64,000 nt of DNA from Paraburkholderia megapolitana (GCF_007556815.1 NZ_CP041745.1:1302001-1366000), one strand, 5' to 3'. Shown: positions 7,769-18,641, counted from the first letter of the stretch. A program made the numbers and translations. Notes: a model not told the origin generated them from the letters alone.

Positions 7769-9646
7769 TCAGACGGAGGTCTGGCTCTGATCCTGGCCCG
7801 GCGCGCTCGCGGAGGGCGTGAGGCCCGCCGGCTGGCCGTCGTGGGCCGGCTGGCCGGTTGCTTTAGCCATTTCCTGCTCGTGTTTCATCAGGTTTAAACC
7901 GGTGTGCACGAGCGCAACGTGCGAAAACGCCTGAGGGAAATTACCGACGAGCCGCCGCGCCGCCGGGTCGTATTCCTCCGCCAGAAGTCCGACGTCGTTC
8001 GCGAGGGCGAGCAGCCGCTCGTACATCTCGTGAGCCTCGGCAACGCGGCCTTGCAGCGCGAGGTTGTCGACCATCCAGAAACTGCACGCGAGGAACGTGC
8101 CTTCGCCGGGCGGCAAGCCGTCGTCGAACTCGGTGGTGCGGTAGCGCATCACGAAGCCGTCGTGCATCAAGGTTTTCTCGATGGCCGCGACCGTGCCCGC
8201 GATGCGCGGATCGGATGGCGGCAGGAAGCCGAGAAGCGGGATCAGCAGCGTGCTCGCGTCGAGATCGTCGCCGCCGTACACCTGGGTGAATGCATTCAGC
8301 TTCGGATTCCAGCTTTTCTCGCACACCTCGGCGTGAATCCGCTCGCGCATCTCGTGCCAGTGTTCGAGCGGCGCAGGCAGATTGAAAGTTTCGGCCGACT
8401 GGATCGCGCGATCAAAGGCGACCCACGCCATGACTTTCGAGAACGTGAAGTGCTGGCGTCCGCCGCGCGTTTCCCAGATGCCTTCGTCGGGCTCCGTCCA
8501 GATCGTCTCGAGATGCTTGAGCATCGTGCACTGCACGGTCCAGGCAGTTTCGTCGGCTTGCAGGCCGCCCACGCGCGCGAGGTGCAGGGCATTCATCACT
8601 TCGCCATAAACGTCGAGTTGCAACTGGCCGACCGCGTTGTTGCCGATGCGCACCGGCTTCGCGCCTTCATAACCCGCCAGCCAGTCGAGCTCGACCTCCG
8701 GCAAGCGGCGCTCACCGCCAATGCCATACATGATCTGCAACTGCTCGGGCGAGCCGGCCATCACGCGGCCGAGCCACGTGCGCCAGGCACGCGCTTCGTC
8801 GTAGTAGCCGCCGCGCATCATCGCGAGTAGCGTGATCGTCGCGTCGCGCAGCCAGCAGTAGCGATAGTCCCAGTTACGTGTGCCGCCGAGCTGTTCGGGC
8901 AGCGAGGTGGTCGGCGCGGCGACGATGCCGCCGGTCGGTTCGTACGCAAGTGCTTTCAGCGTAATCAACGAGCGGCGGATCGGCTCGGCCCAGCGGCCTT
9001 CGATCGTGCTGCGCGCCGACCATTCGAGCCAGTGGTTTTCGGTGCGCGCGAGCGAAGTGTGCGGGTCGCGCGCGGGCGGCACGCGCAGATGCGACGCCGC
9101 GTAGGCGAGCGAGAACGGCACGCGCTCGCCGGCCGTGACGGTGAACTCGGCCATCGTGCGCATATTCTCGCCGCGCAGTTCGACCGGTGTGCGCAGCACC
9201 GCGGTATCGGGCCCGACGATCGCCTGCACGCCGCTGTCGTTCGGGAGGCGGCTGACCCACGGTATCGAGAAGCCGTAATCGAAGCGCAGCACGAGTTCCA
9301 TCTGCATGCGCACGGTACCGCGCCGGCCGACAACGATACGCACGAGTTCCGACCAGCCGTTGCCGGGCGGCATGAAGTCGATCACAGTGACCTCGCCTTC
9401 GGCCGTTTCGAAATCGGTTTCAAGGATCAGCGTCTCGCCGCGATAGCGCCGCGTGATGACGGGGGGCTCGTCGCTGATGGGAGAGAGCAACCAGCGGCCG
9501 TTGTCTTCGTTGCCGAGCAGCGCGGCGAAGCACGCACCGGAGTCGAAACGCGGCCAGCAAAGCCAGTCGACGGAACCGGTGCGGGAAATCAGCGCGGCCG
9601 TGTGGCCGTCGCCGACGAGTGCGTAATCTTCGATGGGTGAGGGCAT
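7769..9646 (-). CDS. Glycoside hydrolase family 15 protein (glucoamylase/trehalase type)
   Basis: 625 residues. The N-terminal beta-sandwich (about 1-240) begins IEDYALVGDGHTAAL with GSVDWLCWPRFDS. The alpha/alpha barrel follows, with NWDYRYCWLRDA carrying the general-acid region, YGIGGERRLPE, and near residue 530 the LPPGEGTFLACSFW segment containing the second catalytic Glu. No signal peptide is seen, so it is cytoplasmic. GH15 members of this type hydrolyse alpha-glucosides such as maltodextrins or trehalose; the exact substrate is not determined. The C-terminal tail of about 30 residues is low-complexity. Confidence 0.92.
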   Translation of the reverse strand: MPSPIEDYALVGDGHTAALISRTGSVDWLCWPRFDSGACFAALLGNEDNGRWLLSPISDEPPVITRRYRGETLILETDFETAEGEVTVIDFMPPGNGWSELVRIVVGRRGTVRMQMELVLRFDYGFSIPWVSRLPNDSGVQAIVGPDTAVLRTPVELRGENMRTMAEFTVTAGERVPFSLAYAASHLRVPPARDPHTSLARTENHWLEWSARSTIEGRWAEPIRRSLITLKALAYEPTGGIVAAPTTSLPEQLGGTRNWDYRYCWLRDATITLLAMMRGGYYDEARAWRTWLGRVMAGSPEQLQIMYGIGGERRLPEVELDWLAGYEGAKPVRIGNNAVGQLQLDVYGEVMNALHLARVGGLQADETAWTVQCTMLKHLETIWTEPDEGIWETRGGRQHFTFSKVMAWVAFDRAIQSAETFNLPAPLEHWHEMRERIHAEVCEKSWNPKLNAFTQVYGGDDLDASTLLIPLLGFLPPSDPRIAGTVAAIEKTLMHDGFVMRYRTTEFDDGLPPGEGTFLACSFWMVDNLALQGRVAEAHEMYERLLALANDVGLLAEEYDPAARRLVGNFPQAFSHVALVHTGLNLMKHEQEMAKATGQPAHDGQPAGLTPSASAPGQDQSQTSV

Positions 9647-9803
9647 GGTTCTGCGGTCTGTTCCGTTAGGAAAAAGGTCATTGGCATTCTGCGCGCGCGC
9701 TACCTACAATCGGAATTCCGGGGATTGCCGACAGATGCTGCGCACCGTTTGCGCGGTGTCCGTCAGCCGCCGCACCGCCAGTTGCCGTTTCGAGGATCAC
9801 GCC

Positions 9804-10049
9804 ATGCTGAACCCGTCGAAATCCGATTGCGTCACGATACTCTCCGCTGCAAGCCAGCTCACCGACGACTCCCTGCTGCCGCTCGACTCACACCGGCTCG
9901 GCCTGTCCCGCAACGGGATGGAGACCGCGGCCGCGTTCCTGATCGAGCGTGCGTGCTTCAAGCGTCATCAGGACGGCGACGGTCATTATGCCGTCGGCGG
10001 TCTGTCGCTGCAGGGACGGCTGCGGCTCGACCAGTTGTCCAACGGCTGA
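9804..10049 (+). CDS. Small hypothetical protein
   Basis: 81 residues beginning MLNPSKSDCVTIL. Not recognised as a named family. It is soluble, with no signal or membrane segment; the Gly-Leu-Ser-Arg-Asn-Gly-Met-Glu-Thr-Ala-Ala stretch suggests a small folded, helix-containing protein. GAGG upstream of the ATG (9792-9795) is a weak ribosome-binding site. A hairpin with a short T-run follows the stop. The good GC3 pattern and isolated position make it plausible as a real gene. Function unknown. Confidence 0.6.
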   Translation: MLNPSKSDCVTILSAASQLTDDSLLPLDSHRLGLSRNGMETAAAFLIERACFKRHQDGDGHYAVGGLSLQGRLRLDQLSNG

Positions 10050-10063
10050 GCACGACCGGGCTC

Positions 10064-10087
10064 CGCGTCCGGTCCGGACGCGTTTCT
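10064..10087 (+). terminator. Hairpin after small hypothetical gene
   Basis: CGCGTCC and GGACGCG form a 7-bp stem around GGTCC (extendable to 9 bp), followed by TTTCT. Plausible intrinsic terminator. Confidence 0.5.
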
Positions 10088-10150
10088 ACTGTGGAAACGA
10101 GCGACGCGCTCAGGCGTCGGTGCACGCCTGTCTGCGGCATCCGCGATAGG

Positions 10151-10309
10151 TCAGAAATGCATGTGCGAACTGCCGACCCCGAACAGACCAATCAGGCCGA
10201 TGATGATCAGGTACAGCGCGACGATGAAGTTGAGCAGACGCGGCATCACGAGGATCAGGATGCCGGCGATCAGCGAGACGAGTGGACCCAGACTGAGTGT
10301 GACGTTCAT
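10151..10309 (-). CDS. DUF3096-type small membrane protein
   Basis: 52 residues: two hydrophobic helices (about 9-22 and 25-44) separated by PRLLN, then a short tail ending HMHF. The pattern LVSLIAGILILVMPRLLN followed by a second helix is that of DUF3096 inner-membrane proteins. Function unknown. The short ATG start is chosen because everything upstream in the open frame lacks any family character. Confidence 0.8.
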   Translation of the reverse strand: MNVTLSLGPLVSLIAGILILVMPRLLNFIVALYLIIIGLIGLFGVGSSHMHF

Positions 10310-10528
10310 GGCGACTCCGTAGGTTGAACCGCGGTGAGGCAAATCGATTCGATTCGCACAGGATACGAGGCGATCGACAGTATGACTGTGCCTAAATCCA
10401 CAACGAGCCCCGTGCAACGCTTTTATACTGTTCGCACCGTTCGACGCGGTCAGGTCGAACCATAACAACCGCGCGGCAGACCAGCGACACACATCACAAC
10501 CCCAAAAACCGCTGTTGAGGAGGCATTC

Positions 10529-11806
10529 ATGCATCGCAGCAACCAAGCTGTAGCAAACGCCGCGCCACAGTCTGACGAAGTGCCTGGTCATAAGACCGTA
10601 CCTGCCCGATCCGTCCGCTCGATAATCAAAGGTTTTGCCCTCATGGCTTCGATCGTTGCTACTCATGCGTTTGCTCAAACACCGGCCGCTACGCCGGCAC
10701 CTGCCAACGGCGTCTATGACCTGCTGATCGGCACCTACACCGGCGGCAAGAGCGAAGGACTTTACGTCTATCGCTTCGACGCGAAAACCGGCGATGCGAC
10801 GCCCGTGTCCGTCGCGAAAACGGTGAATCCGTCGTACCTCGTCGTGAGCGGCGATCGTCGCTATGTGTACGCGGTGAACGAAGGGCCCGGCGATAACGGC
10901 CCGGCAACGCAACGCGGCGGCATCAGCGCATTTCGCTTCGATGCGCCGAGCGGACAACTCACTTTTCTCAACACGGTTTCGTCCGAGGGTAACGATCCGT
11001 GCTATCTGAGCCTGTCGCCGGACGGCAAGTATCTGCTCACCGCGAACTACTCGGTGGCGGCCGATCCGGGCGGCAGCTTCGCTGTGTTCCCGCTGCAGGC
11101 GGACGGCCAGGTCGGTACGTCGGTGCTGACCGTGCATCACGAAGGCGGCGGGCCGGTGAAGGGGCGCCAGGACAATTCGCATGTGCACTCCACAGTGTTC
11201 TCGCCGGATGGCCATTATCTGTTCACCCAGGATCTCGGTGCGGACAAGCTGTATTCGTATCGCTATACGCCCGATGGCAGCCGCGGCCTGTTCGGTCCGA
11301 CCGAGGTGCGCTACACCGATGTGAAGGCCGGTAGCGGTCCGCGTCATCTGGTGTTCGGCGCCGACGGACGCCACGCCTATCTGACGAGCGAACTTGCCGC
11401 CACCGTCAGCGTGTTCGATTACAACGACGGCAAGCTCAAGCTCGCGCAGGTCGTGCCGTTGACAGAGCCAGGCTTCAAGGGGCAGGTGGGGGCGGCGGCG
11501 ATCCATCTGTCGCCGGACGGACGCTTTGTCTACGCGAGCAATCGCGGCGACGCGAACGAGATCGTCATCTTCGCGGTCGACGCCGCCAACGGCCATCTGA
11601 AACTGGTCGGGCGTCAGTCGAGTCTCGGCAAGTCGCCGCGCGAATTTGCGATCGATCCGACCGGACAATGGCTGATCGTCGGCAATCAGGGCAGCGATAC
11701 GATGTATGTGTTCCGGCGCGATCAGCAGACCGGGTTGCTCGAAGCGAATCCGAAGCGTGTCGATATCGGCTCGCCGGTGGACTTCAAGCTGGTTTCGCCG
11801 TCGTGA
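10529..11806 (+). CDS. Secreted beta-propeller lactonase family protein
   Basis: 425 residues. A long N-terminal leader includes a hydrophobic segment ending ATHAFAQ (about residue 50), so it is probably exported. Seven-bladed propeller repeats follow: LIGTYTGGKSEGLYVY, YLSLSPDGKYLLTANYS, HSTVFSPDGHYLFTQDLG, AIHLSPDGRFVYASNRG and FAIDPTGQWLIVGNQ. This is the YbhE/Pgl lactonase family (6-phosphogluconolactonase-like), but export argues against a role in the pentose phosphate pathway, so the substrate is uncertain. The ribosome-binding site TGAGGAGG precedes the start. A possible -10 TATACT lies near 10425. An internal ATG (residue 39, MASIVATHAF) could be the real signal-peptide start. Confidence 0.9.
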   Translation: MHRSNQAVANAAPQSDEVPGHKTVPARSVRSIIKGFALMASIVATHAFAQTPAATPAPANGVYDLLIGTYTGGKSEGLYVYRFDAKTGDATPVSVAKTVNPSYLVVSGDRRYVYAVNEGPGDNGPATQRGGISAFRFDAPSGQLTFLNTVSSEGNDPCYLSLSPDGKYLLTANYSVAADPGGSFAVFPLQADGQVGTSVLTVHHEGGGPVKGRQDNSHVHSTVFSPDGHYLFTQDLGADKLYSYRYTPDGSRGLFGPTEVRYTDVKAGSGPRHLVFGADGRHAYLTSELAATVSVFDYNDGKLKLAQVVPLTEPGFKGQVGAAAIHLSPDGRFVYASNRGDANEIVIFAVDAANGHLKLVGRQSSLGKSPREFAIDPTGQWLIVGNQGSDTMYVFRRDQQTGLLEANPKRVDIGSPVDFKLVSPS

Positions 11807-11820
11807 TGTTCTGAGGGAAC

Positions 11821-11845
11821 GCGGCGCGCGGAGTGTGCGCGCCGC
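11821..11845. other. GC-rich hairpin between convergent lactonase and ftsK
   Basis: GCGGCGCGC pairs with GCGCGCCGC across a 7-base loop. No T-run follows on either strand, so it is a possible bidirectional stop or transcript-end stabiliser rather than a classical terminator. Confidence 0.4.
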
Positions 11846-11865
11846 GCCGCGTGAGATTGCGCGAT

Positions 11866-14800
11866 TTATTCTGCGGGGCCAGGCGCGAGCACTTCGCGAC
11901 TACCGTTGATTCCCATCGACGACACCAGCCCCGCCGCTTCCATCTGCTCGACGAGCCGCGCCGCGCGGTTATAACCGATCCGCAACTGCCGCTGCACCGA
12001 CGAGATCGATGCACGCCGCGTGCGCACGACGAACGCGACCGCTTCGTCGTAGAGCGGATCGGCTTCGGCATCGGGGGCATCGCCGAACAGATCCTGCGCC
12101 GCGCCTTCGGACGCAGGGCCATCGAGAATGCCCTCTTCGTATTGCGGCTCGCCGAACTGCTTCAGATATTCGACGATCCGGTGCACTTCTTCGTCGGCGA
12201 CGAACGCGCCGTGCACGCGCTGCGGATAACCGGTGCCTGGCGGCAGGAACAGCATGTCGCCCTGGCCGAGCAGCGACTCCGCGCCCATCTGGTCGAGAAT
12301 CGTGCGCGAGTCGATCTTCGACGACACCTGAAACGCGACGCGCGTCGGGATATTCGCCTTAATCAACCCGGTGATCACGTCCACCGACGGACGCTGTGTT
12401 GCGAGTATCAGGTGGATGCCGGCTGCGCGCGCTTTCTGCGCGAGCCGCGCGATCAATTCTTCAATCTTCTTGCCGGCGACCATCATCAGGTCGGCGAGTT
12501 CGTCGATCACGACGACGATCAGCGGTAGCTTTGCGAGCGGTTCGGGCGCATCGGGCGTGAGCGAAAACGGGTTGCCGAGTTTCTTGCCCGCTGCGTCGGC
12601 GTCGCGCACCTTCTGGTTGAACCCCGCGAGGTTTCGCACGCCAACCGCCGACATCAACCGATAGCGCTTCTCCATTTCGCCGACGCACCAGTTCAACGCG
12701 TTCGCGGCGAGCTTCATGTCGGTCACGACCGGCGCGAGCAGGTGCGGGATGCCCTCGTACACCGAGAGCTCGAGCATCTTCGGGTCGATCATGATCAGGC
12801 GCACGTCTTCTGGCGCGGCCTTGTAGAGCAACGAGACGATCATCGCGTTGATCGCGACGGATTTGCCCGAACCGGTGGTGCCGGCCACCAGCATGTGCGG
12901 CGCTTTGGCGAGGTCGGCAACGACCGGGTGACCGGTGATGTCCTTGCCCATCGCGAGCGTGAGCATCGAGTGCGAGTGCTGATAGACATCGGCTTCGAGA
13001 ATTTCGGAGAGCCGGATGGTCTGGCGTTTCGCATTCGGCAGTTCGAGGCCCATACAGGTCTTGCCGGGGATCGTCTCGACGACGCGGATCGACGTGAGGC
13101 CGAGGCCGCGCGACAGGTCCTTCATCAACCCGACGATCTGGCTACCGCGCACACCGAGTGCCGGTTCGACTTCGAAGCGCGTGATGACCGGCCCCGCCGA
13201 TGCGCCGACTACGGTCACCGGCACCTTGAATTCCTGCAGACGCTGCTCGATCAGCGCACCGGTTTCGGCGAGGCGCTCTTCGGAGACGGGCTCGACGTCG
13301 GTTGAGGCGCGCGCGAGCAGATCGAGCGTCGGCAGTTCGACCGCCGATGCGGCCGGTGCGTGGAATTCGAAACTGGTCGGTGCGTGGCCGAGCGGTGCGC
13401 GTGCGGTGGGTTCGTCTTGTGGTGCGTTCGATGCGTTTGATGCGCCCGATGCGAGACGCGGGGGTTCGTCGATCGGATCGTCGATTGATTCTTCGGCCGG
13501 CTCGTCGGGCGATGCGGCGGCGGCCGGTGGATCGAATGCATCGGCTGCGAGCTGGCGTGTGGCAGCGAGGCCCGGGAAGCGGACTACGTTCGATGGCGGT
13601 GGGGTGTCGTCCTTGATCGGGGTTGCGTCAGGTGCAAACGTCGCGTCGCCAGATACGACAGGCGATGCATGTGTAGCCGATGCGGCGGGCGATGTGTCTT
13701 CCGTTGTTGCGACGATTTCCCACGGCGGTATTGAAGCGTCCGCGGTATGCGATGAGACAAACGTGGTTGGTACGACTTCGAAGGGGCTGCGAGTTGCGGC
13801 CGGTTCCACCGGGTGGTCCGCTGCAACGCTTGCGGCAGGCGGCGTTGGCAACACGGCAGAGACATCGGCGGAGGTGTGCGGGCGGTCGAGCACCGGCGAT
13901 GCTGCGGAAGGAATGTCCAGCGAAGGTACGGGCGTTGCTGTGGCCGCAGTTGTCGTCGCCGGTGTGACGCTGAGTGTTGCAGCAGACGTAACGGTGGCTG
14001 CTGTCGCAGGCGTAACAGTGGGTATTGCGGCAGGTAATACTCCGCTGGATGTCGCAGGTGTAGTAGTAGGTGTAGTAGTAGGTGTAGTAGTAGGTGTCGT
14101 AACAGGCGTAGCAGCAGGTGTTGCGACAGGTGATGCAACAGGTGTGACGACAGGCGCTGCCGCAGCCGTCACAGTAGCCGTCGTCTCAGGCGCAATGGCA
14201 GACGCACCATTCACCGATCCACCCGCGCCACTGTGTTCATTCGGCACCTGCGATTCGCCGGAGTGCTGATGAGCCGTACCCGCGAGCGTAGCCCAGCTCG
14301 CAGTGTTCTCTTCGATACTACGCAGTGTGTCCTGCACGCTCGGCGGAGGGGTGACGCGCGGCGCGGTGGGCGCCGGCGTCACGGGGCGTGAAAGCGTGGG
14401 TGCTTGCGACCTGCGCTGGTTCTCGCTGGGATATTGCGGTGTGCGATTCGCAACCGCCGGTTGCGCGGCCGGCGCAGTGGATCGCATGACGGAGCGCGGC
14501 GGCGTGATCGGGCGCGGTGCCGGTGTAGTGCGCGGCGCGGCAGGAGCAGGGGAGAGGCCACTGCGTCCCGCCTGCGATCCTGCTTCGGCGAACGGCACAC
14601 GGGGCCGTACAACCGGGGGGCCTGCCGCATTATTCACGGCCGACGGCGCACTGCCTGACGCTTTGGCGACGCGCGATATCGCACCGGCCGCAGCCACGGT
14701 ACCCGCGGCACTGGCGCTACCGCTGCCGGCCGCCGACTGCAATCCGCGCGTTACGCCACCGCCCGTGCCCGTCTCACTGCCGAGCCAGCCGGCGGGGGCG

Positions 14801-15501
14801 ACGGGTTCCGCGGGTGCCCACGGCGTGGGGCGACCCGGCGCGGATGGCATGGAGGTACGTCGACCGGTGCCGGCCGCGGTACTGCGCAGTACCGGCGAGA
14901 TGACGGTAGCCGGCGCCGCCTGGCTCACGCCATCGCTTGCCGCGGTTTTCTTCGCGAGGCGCGTGACAGGCGGCCGCCAGACAGTCGGTCGTGCATAACG
15001 CCCCTGCGTTTTCGGCGCCATCGGATTCACGCCCGCACTGCCGGAACCGACCTCGTACGAAGCAGCCATACCCTCGTCGGTACCGCGCCGTCCGCGCGCG
15101 TCGTCGCTATCGCGTTTGCCCCCGCGCGACAGACCGAGCCCGAACGCCGCATCGGCCCAGTGCGCGACCTGGCTCCAGCGAAAGCCGATCAGCCACGGCA
15201 GGCTCACGAGGAACAGCGCCAGCATGACAAGCGGCGTACCGATGTGTCCGAGCAGCCGCGCGAAGCGACCCGCCAGCGCGTGGCCGAACCGGTCGACACC
15301 GTCGATATCGATAACCGACGCCTCCAGCGCGCAACTTGCCACCAGTACGCAGACGAAGCCGAGCCATAGCCGGATCGTGCCGGGGCCGCGCAGGCCGGCG
15401 CCGCCGGGCAACGCGGCTTTAATGAGACGCCAGAACAGAGGAATGAACCAGACGGCCGACGCGCCGAACCAGCCGAAAACTACCGTGTGCATGCTAGACA
15501 T
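11866..15501 (-). CDS. ftsK: DNA translocase FtsK (large form)
   Basis: 1211 residues. Hydrophobic helices in the first ~115 residues anchor it in the inner membrane. A very long Pro/Ala/Thr/Ser-rich linker (about 120-700) includes Thr-Pro repeats near 450-482. The RecA-like motor follows with Walker A GTTGSGKS near 873 and Walker [12 protein letters not shown] near 995. A C-terminal winged-helix gamma domain (about 1130-1205), which reads KOPS sequences, ends the protein. It pumps DNA at the septum and activates XerCD at dif. The linker is longer than in short SpoIIIE-type proteins. Start alternatives: the ATG three codons downstream is equally possible, and neither has a clear ribosome-binding site. 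Confidence 0.93.
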   Translation of the reverse strand: MSSMHTVVFGWFGASAVWFIPLFWRLIKAALPGGAGLRGPGTIRLWLGFVCVLVASCALEASVIDIDGVDRFGHALAGRFARLLGHIGTPLVMLALFLVSLPWLIGFRWSQVAHWADAAFGLGLSRGGKRDSDDARGRRGTDEGMAASYEVGSGSAGVNPMAPKTQGRYARPTVWRPPVTRLAKKTAASDGVSQAAPATVISPVLRSTAAGTGRRTSMPSAPGRPTPWAPAEPVAPAGWLGSETGTGGGVTRGLQSAAGSGSASAAGTVAAAGAISRVAKASGSAPSAVNNAAGPPVVRPRVPFAEAGSQAGRSGLSPAPAAPRTTPAPRPITPPRSVMRSTAPAAQPAVANRTPQYPSENQRRSQAPTLSRPVTPAPTAPRVTPPPSVQDTLRSIEENTASWATLAGTAHQHSGESQVPNEHSGAGGSVNGASAIAPETTATVTAAAAPVVTPVASPVATPAATPVTTPTTTPTTTPTTTPATSSGVLPAAIPTVTPATAATVTSAATLSVTPATTTAATATPVPSLDIPSAASPVLDRPHTSADVSAVLPTPPAASVAADHPVEPAATRSPFEVVPTTFVSSHTADASIPPWEIVATTEDTSPAASATHASPVVSGDATFAPDATPIKDDTPPPSNVVRFPGLAATRQLAADAFDPPAAAASPDEPAEESIDDPIDEPPRLASGASNASNAPQDEPTARAPLGHAPTSFEFHAPAASAVELPTLDLLARASTDVEPVSEERLAETGALIEQRLQEFKVPVTVVGASAGPVITRFEVEPALGVRGSQIVGLMKDLSRGLGLTSIRVVETIPGKTCMGLELPNAKRQTIRLSEILEADVYQHSHSMLTLAMGKDITGHPVVADLAKAPHMLVAGTTGSGKSVAINAMIVSLLYKAAPEDVRLIMIDPKMLELSVYEGIPHLLAPVVTDMKLAANALNWCVGEMEKRYRLMSAVGVRNLAGFNQKVRDADAAGKKLGNPFSLTPDAPEPLAKLPLIVVVIDELADLMMVAGKKIEELIARLAQKARAAGIHLILATQRPSVDVITGLIKANIPTRVAFQVSSKIDSRTILDQMGAESLLGQGDMLFLPPGTGYPQRVHGAFVADEEVHRIVEYLKQFGEPQYEEGILDGPASEGAAQDLFGDAPDAEADPLYDEAVAFVVRTRRASISSVQRQLRIGYNRAARLVEQMEAAGLVSSMGINGSREVLAPGPAE
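14057..14152. repeat. 12-bp tandem repeats inside the ftsK linker
   Basis: Eight 12-base units. Three are identical copies of ggtgtagtagta (14057-14092); five diverged copies follow to 14152. On the coding strand they specify Thr/Pro-rich tetrapeptides such as TTPT. The identical units indicate recent slippage, so copy number probably varies between strains. Confidence 0.85.
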
Positions 15502-15644
15502 CGATGAAAGACAGACGCGCGGACGCGCAACCCGTCGAGTTTAAACCGGCAAAGCAAGATGCTTCGAAGACGAGTGTTAAAGATGTCACAGGTGTTACGC
15601 GGCGCGAGCGGGCCGCGCGCTGGACGCGCTCCGCACTGGCGCGA

Positions 15645-16172
15645 TCACGGATTGCTGCGCGCAAACACCAGTTTGTCGCCGTTCTCGAGCGTCAACTGGA
15701 GTTCCTGCGGCGTGCGCATCTGCACGCCGGTTCGCGCGATATGTTCCAGCGCGTCGAGATAGGCAGGTTCCAGTTGCCCGCCCGCCGTTTGACACGCCTT
15801 GCGCGTACCGGCCAGCATCCCGAACGACAGCTTGCCGTCCTTCAACCCATAGGTGCCCATGTAGCGGTTGCAACCCGAGAAGCCGCTGGCGCGTCGTTGA
15901 CCGGTTGCCGTCGAAAGCGTCAGTGTGATCGGCGCATCGCCGCCCGCTTGCGGGACGTTGCGGGCGGTACCGCCCGCATCGGTCCAGCTACTGAGGTGCC
16001 ACGCGGTGTCGTCGAGCAACTGGGTGGCCGCCGGGTTGAACGGATCGGGCGGCGCGGCGGAGGCATCGGTGTGAACCGGCATCGAGCACGCGGCGAGCAG
16101 CACGGCAACGGTCAGCGCGGCGAGCGGTGCAACGAAACGCACAACGCGTCGTGCAGAAGACGTTGAAGGCAT
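15645..16172 (-). CDS. META domain lipoprotein
   Basis: 175 residues. A lipoprotein signal peptide has the lipobox LLAAC, so the mature protein begins at Cys near residue 27 and is probably anchored in the outer membrane. The rest fits a META/HslJ-like domain: DTAWHLSSWTD, then ASGFSGCNRYMGTYGLKDGKLSFG and a terminal LTLENGDKLVFAR. HslJ-type proteins are linked to envelope stress, but the role here is unknown. The ATG with upstream AGAGGAACG is the best start; the frame extends further but would mask the signal peptide. Confidence 0.85.
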   Translation of the reverse strand: MPSTSSARRVVRFVAPLAALTVAVLLAACSMPVHTDASAAPPDPFNPAATQLLDDTAWHLSSWTDAGGTARNVPQAGGDAPITLTLSTATGQRRASGFSGCNRYMGTYGLKDGKLSFGMLAGTRKACQTAGGQLEPAYLDALEHIARTGVQMRTPQELQLTLENGDKLVFARSNP

Positions 16173-16431
16173 GGCGTCGTTCCTCTTCAAACTGGCGAAG
16201 GCGTAAGGGTAACGCACTCCGTGTGCCGCACGCGAGCGCCGTCGTGCTTGCGATGCGCGATGCAGTGTTTCAGACGCCGCACGGCTCAGCACGGACGTTC
16301 GCTACGCGTGGCACTCGACGCGAGCCCGATACAACCCACCGACGCCGGCAAAAACGGCGAAATCGCGGGCAAGGTCAGCGTGTTAACATTGCCTGTCCAT
16401 TCTCATCCGACTTGAATTTTCTGGAGACCTC

Positions 16432-17655
16432 ATGCAGATCGGCCAACGGATCGGCACCCCGCTCTCGGCATCGGCGACGCGCGTCATGCTGCTCGGTGCC
16501 GGCGAACTCGGTAAGGAAGTGATCATCGCGTTGCAGCGGCTCGGCATCGAAGTGATCGCCGTCGACCGTTATGCCGATGCGCCGGGTCACCAGGTCGCGC
16601 ATCGCGCGCACGTGATCGACATGACCGATGCTGCCGCACTGCGCGCGCTGGTCGAGGCAGAGCGCCCACACCTGATCGTTCCCGAGATCGAAGCGATCGC
16701 CACCGATGCGCTTGCCGGCATCGAAGCCGACGGTCTCGCGGAGGTGATTCCGACCGCGCGCGCCACTCAACTGACGATGAACCGCGAAGGCATCCGCCGC
16801 CTCGCCGCCGAAGAACTCGGCCTGCCTACTTCTCCTTACGCCTTTGCCGATTCGCTCGACGAATTGCGCGCCGGCATCGCGAAGGTCGGTTATCCGTGTG
16901 TCGTGAAACCGGTGATGTCGTCATCGGGCAAGGGGCAATCGGTATTGAAGAGCGATGCCGACGTCGAACCCGCCTGGCAGTACGCGCTGGCGGGCGGACG
17001 GGTGAATCGCGGCCGCGTGATTGTGGAAGGGTTTATCGATTTCGACTACGAAATCACGCAACTCACCGTGCGCGCGATCGATCCCGCGAATGGCGAGACA
17101 CGCACGTATTTCTGCGATCCGATCGGTCATGTGCAGGTAGCCGGAGATTACGTCGAGTCGTGGCAACCGCAACCGATGAGCGCGCTCGCACTCGAACGTT
17201 CGCGCGAAGTTGCGCACAAGGTAACCGCTGCACTCGGCGGCCGTGGACTCTTCGGCGTGGAACTTTTCGTGCGTGGCGATGACGTATGGTTTTCGGAAGT
17301 GAGTCCGCGTCCGCACGATACGGGGCTCGTCACACTGTGCACGCAGCGTCTGTCGGAATTTGAACTGCACGCGCGGGCGATTCTGGGCTTGCCGGTCGAT
17401 ACGTCGTTACGGACACCGGGGGCATCGGCGGTGATTTACGGCGGCCTCGACGAAACCGCTATCGCATTCGAAGGCGTCGCGCAGGCGCTGGCGTTGCCCG
17501 ATACGGACTTGCGGCTGTTCGGCAAACCGGAAAGTTTCGCGAAGCGCCGCATGGGCGTGGCGCTTGCTACGGGCGCGAGCACCGACGAAGCGCGGTCCCG
17601 CGCGAAGCAGGCGGCTGCGGCAGTGCGTCCGGTTTCCACGGGTTCCGCCGGCTGA
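16432..17655 (+). CDS. purT: Formate-dependent phosphoribosylglycinamide formyltransferase
   Basis: 407 residues. ATP-grasp enzyme that makes formyl-GAR from GAR, formate and ATP (third step of purine synthesis, folate-independent). Seen: an N-terminal Rossmann-like region [18 protein letters not shown], the ATP-grasp loop [13 protein letters not shown] near 155, [24 protein letters not shown] near 280, and the C-terminal hybrid domain ending with [10 protein letters not shown]. Ribosome-binding site CTGGAG. Single gene. No PurR box was recognised. Confidence 0.95.
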   Translation: MQIGQRIGTPLSASATRVMLLGAGELGKEVIIALQRLGIEVIAVDRYADAPGHQVAHRAHVIDMTDAAALRALVEAERPHLIVPEIEAIATDALAGIEADGLAEVIPTARATQLTMNREGIRRLAAEELGLPTSPYAFADSLDELRAGIAKVGYPCVVKPVMSSSGKGQSVLKSDADVEPAWQYALAGGRVNRGRVIVEGFIDFDYEITQLTVRAIDPANGETRTYFCDPIGHVQVAGDYVESWQPQPMSALALERSREVAHKVTAALGGRGLFGVELFVRGDDVWFSEVSPRPHDTGLVTLCTQRLSEFELHARAILGLPVDTSLRTPGASAVIYGGLDETAIAFEGVAQALALPDTDLRLFGKPESFAKRRMGVALATGASTDEARSRAKQAAAAVRPVSTGSAG

Positions 17656-17718
17656 GTATCACCAGGCATCACCGCGCGACGACAATCAGGCCGGCGTGCG
17701 GGTGTAGAGAGGCACACC

Positions 17719-17934
17719 ATGAATCAGCAGGTTGGGTTGGACATCGTCGCAATGACACGACGTGTGCGATGGGGCAGACGGGCCGCGCTCGGCACGTTGT
17801 GCGTTGCGCTAAGCGGGTGCGGGCTGGCTGCTGCACCGTGCCGCATTGCATCGGCGGGGCTGAAGATCGTGCCGGTGGTCGGCCACGTCGCTGCCGCGCC
17901 GACCGATGCGTGTGCGGGCGTGATCGATCCTTGA
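17719..17934 (+). CDS. Small lipoprotein (possibly DUF6726 type)
   Basis: 71 residues: a basic N-terminus, a hydrophobic stretch and the lipobox LSGC near residues 31-34, then GLAAAPCRIASAGLKIVPVVGHVAAAP. It is probably a membrane-anchored periplasmic lipoprotein of a small Burkholderiales family (family name from memory, tentative). GAGAGG lies 7 bases before the ATG. It lies between purT and the MliC-like gene, all on the plus strand. Function unknown. Confidence 0.7.
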   Translation: MNQQVGLDIVAMTRRVRWGRRAALGTLCVALSGCGLAAAPCRIASAGLKIVPVVGHVAAAPTDACAGVIDP

Positions 17935-18014
17935 GCGTTCGTCACATGCGTTGCCGCTCGATACATCAACAACCAGTTGCATATGAAATTGCGCATGAGT
18001 TCGCGGGGAAGACG

Positions 18015-18383
18015 ATGAGGACATGGCTGGTCGCAGCAACGGGCGTGCTGGTTCTGCTGTCGGCGGGTAGTGCGGCGTGGGCCGCGCCGCAGCCGCTCGC
18101 GGATATTCAGCCGAAACAACGCCAGACCCAGAAGTACACCTGTGCAACCGGCAAGATCCTGCAGGTCACCTACCTGAACGCCGCCAACGGACAAAGCTTC
18201 GCGCTTGTGCCGGTCAAAGGTCAGACGCTGCTGTTCGTCAGCACCATCGCTGCATCGGGCGTGAAATATCAGGCCGGCAGCTATACGTGGTGGACCAAGG
18301 GGCCGCGCGCCGATCTATACGATGCGATGGGCGGCGCCGATGCACCGCCTGTGATGTCCGACTGCGTCACCATGATCCGCTAG
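18015..18383 (+). CDS. MliC-like C-type lysozyme inhibitor, periplasmic
   Basis: 122 residues with a Sec signal peptide cleaved after AWA (near residue 23). The mature part has the MliC/PliC pattern: YTCATGKILQVTYLNA, then FVSTIAASGVKYQAGSYTWWTKG and a C-terminal Cys (SDCVTMI) that could pair with the first Cys. Such proteins bind host C-type lysozyme and protect peptidoglycan. Here the signal is type I rather than a lipobox, so the product is probably soluble in the periplasm. The start is the ATG after GGGGAAG. Confidence 0.82.
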   Translation: MRTWLVAATGVLVLLSAGSAAWAAPQPLADIQPKQRQTQKYTCATGKILQVTYLNAANGQSFALVPVKGQTLLFVSTIAASGVKYQAGSYTWWTKGPRADLYDAMGGADAPPVMSDCVTMIR

Positions 18384-18641
18384 GCCGCCTCGGGCAGCGC
18401 TGCCAGAGACGCTGCCTGAAGCACCGCCATCATCTCGTCGTCATCCCATAGCCATGCCGCACGCGCTGTTGCGCGTGCATAGTTACGCGCATCTTTTCTC
18501 GCCAGGTAGTAAGCTGTCTGGCGCGTCCGCCGCCGGCTACGCAGGATGCGGCGCCAGGGTCTTCATCGTCATCGCACGTTCTTTCCCGGAACCCCTCGCG
18601 CAGGCAACCTGCCTGCGTCTGTCCGTCAAGCGAGATTCTCC

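Noticed and set aside
14057..14152. 12-bp repeats as a possible CRISPR array
   Set aside because: Units are contiguous without spacers, in frame with the ftsK linker; a coding repeat.
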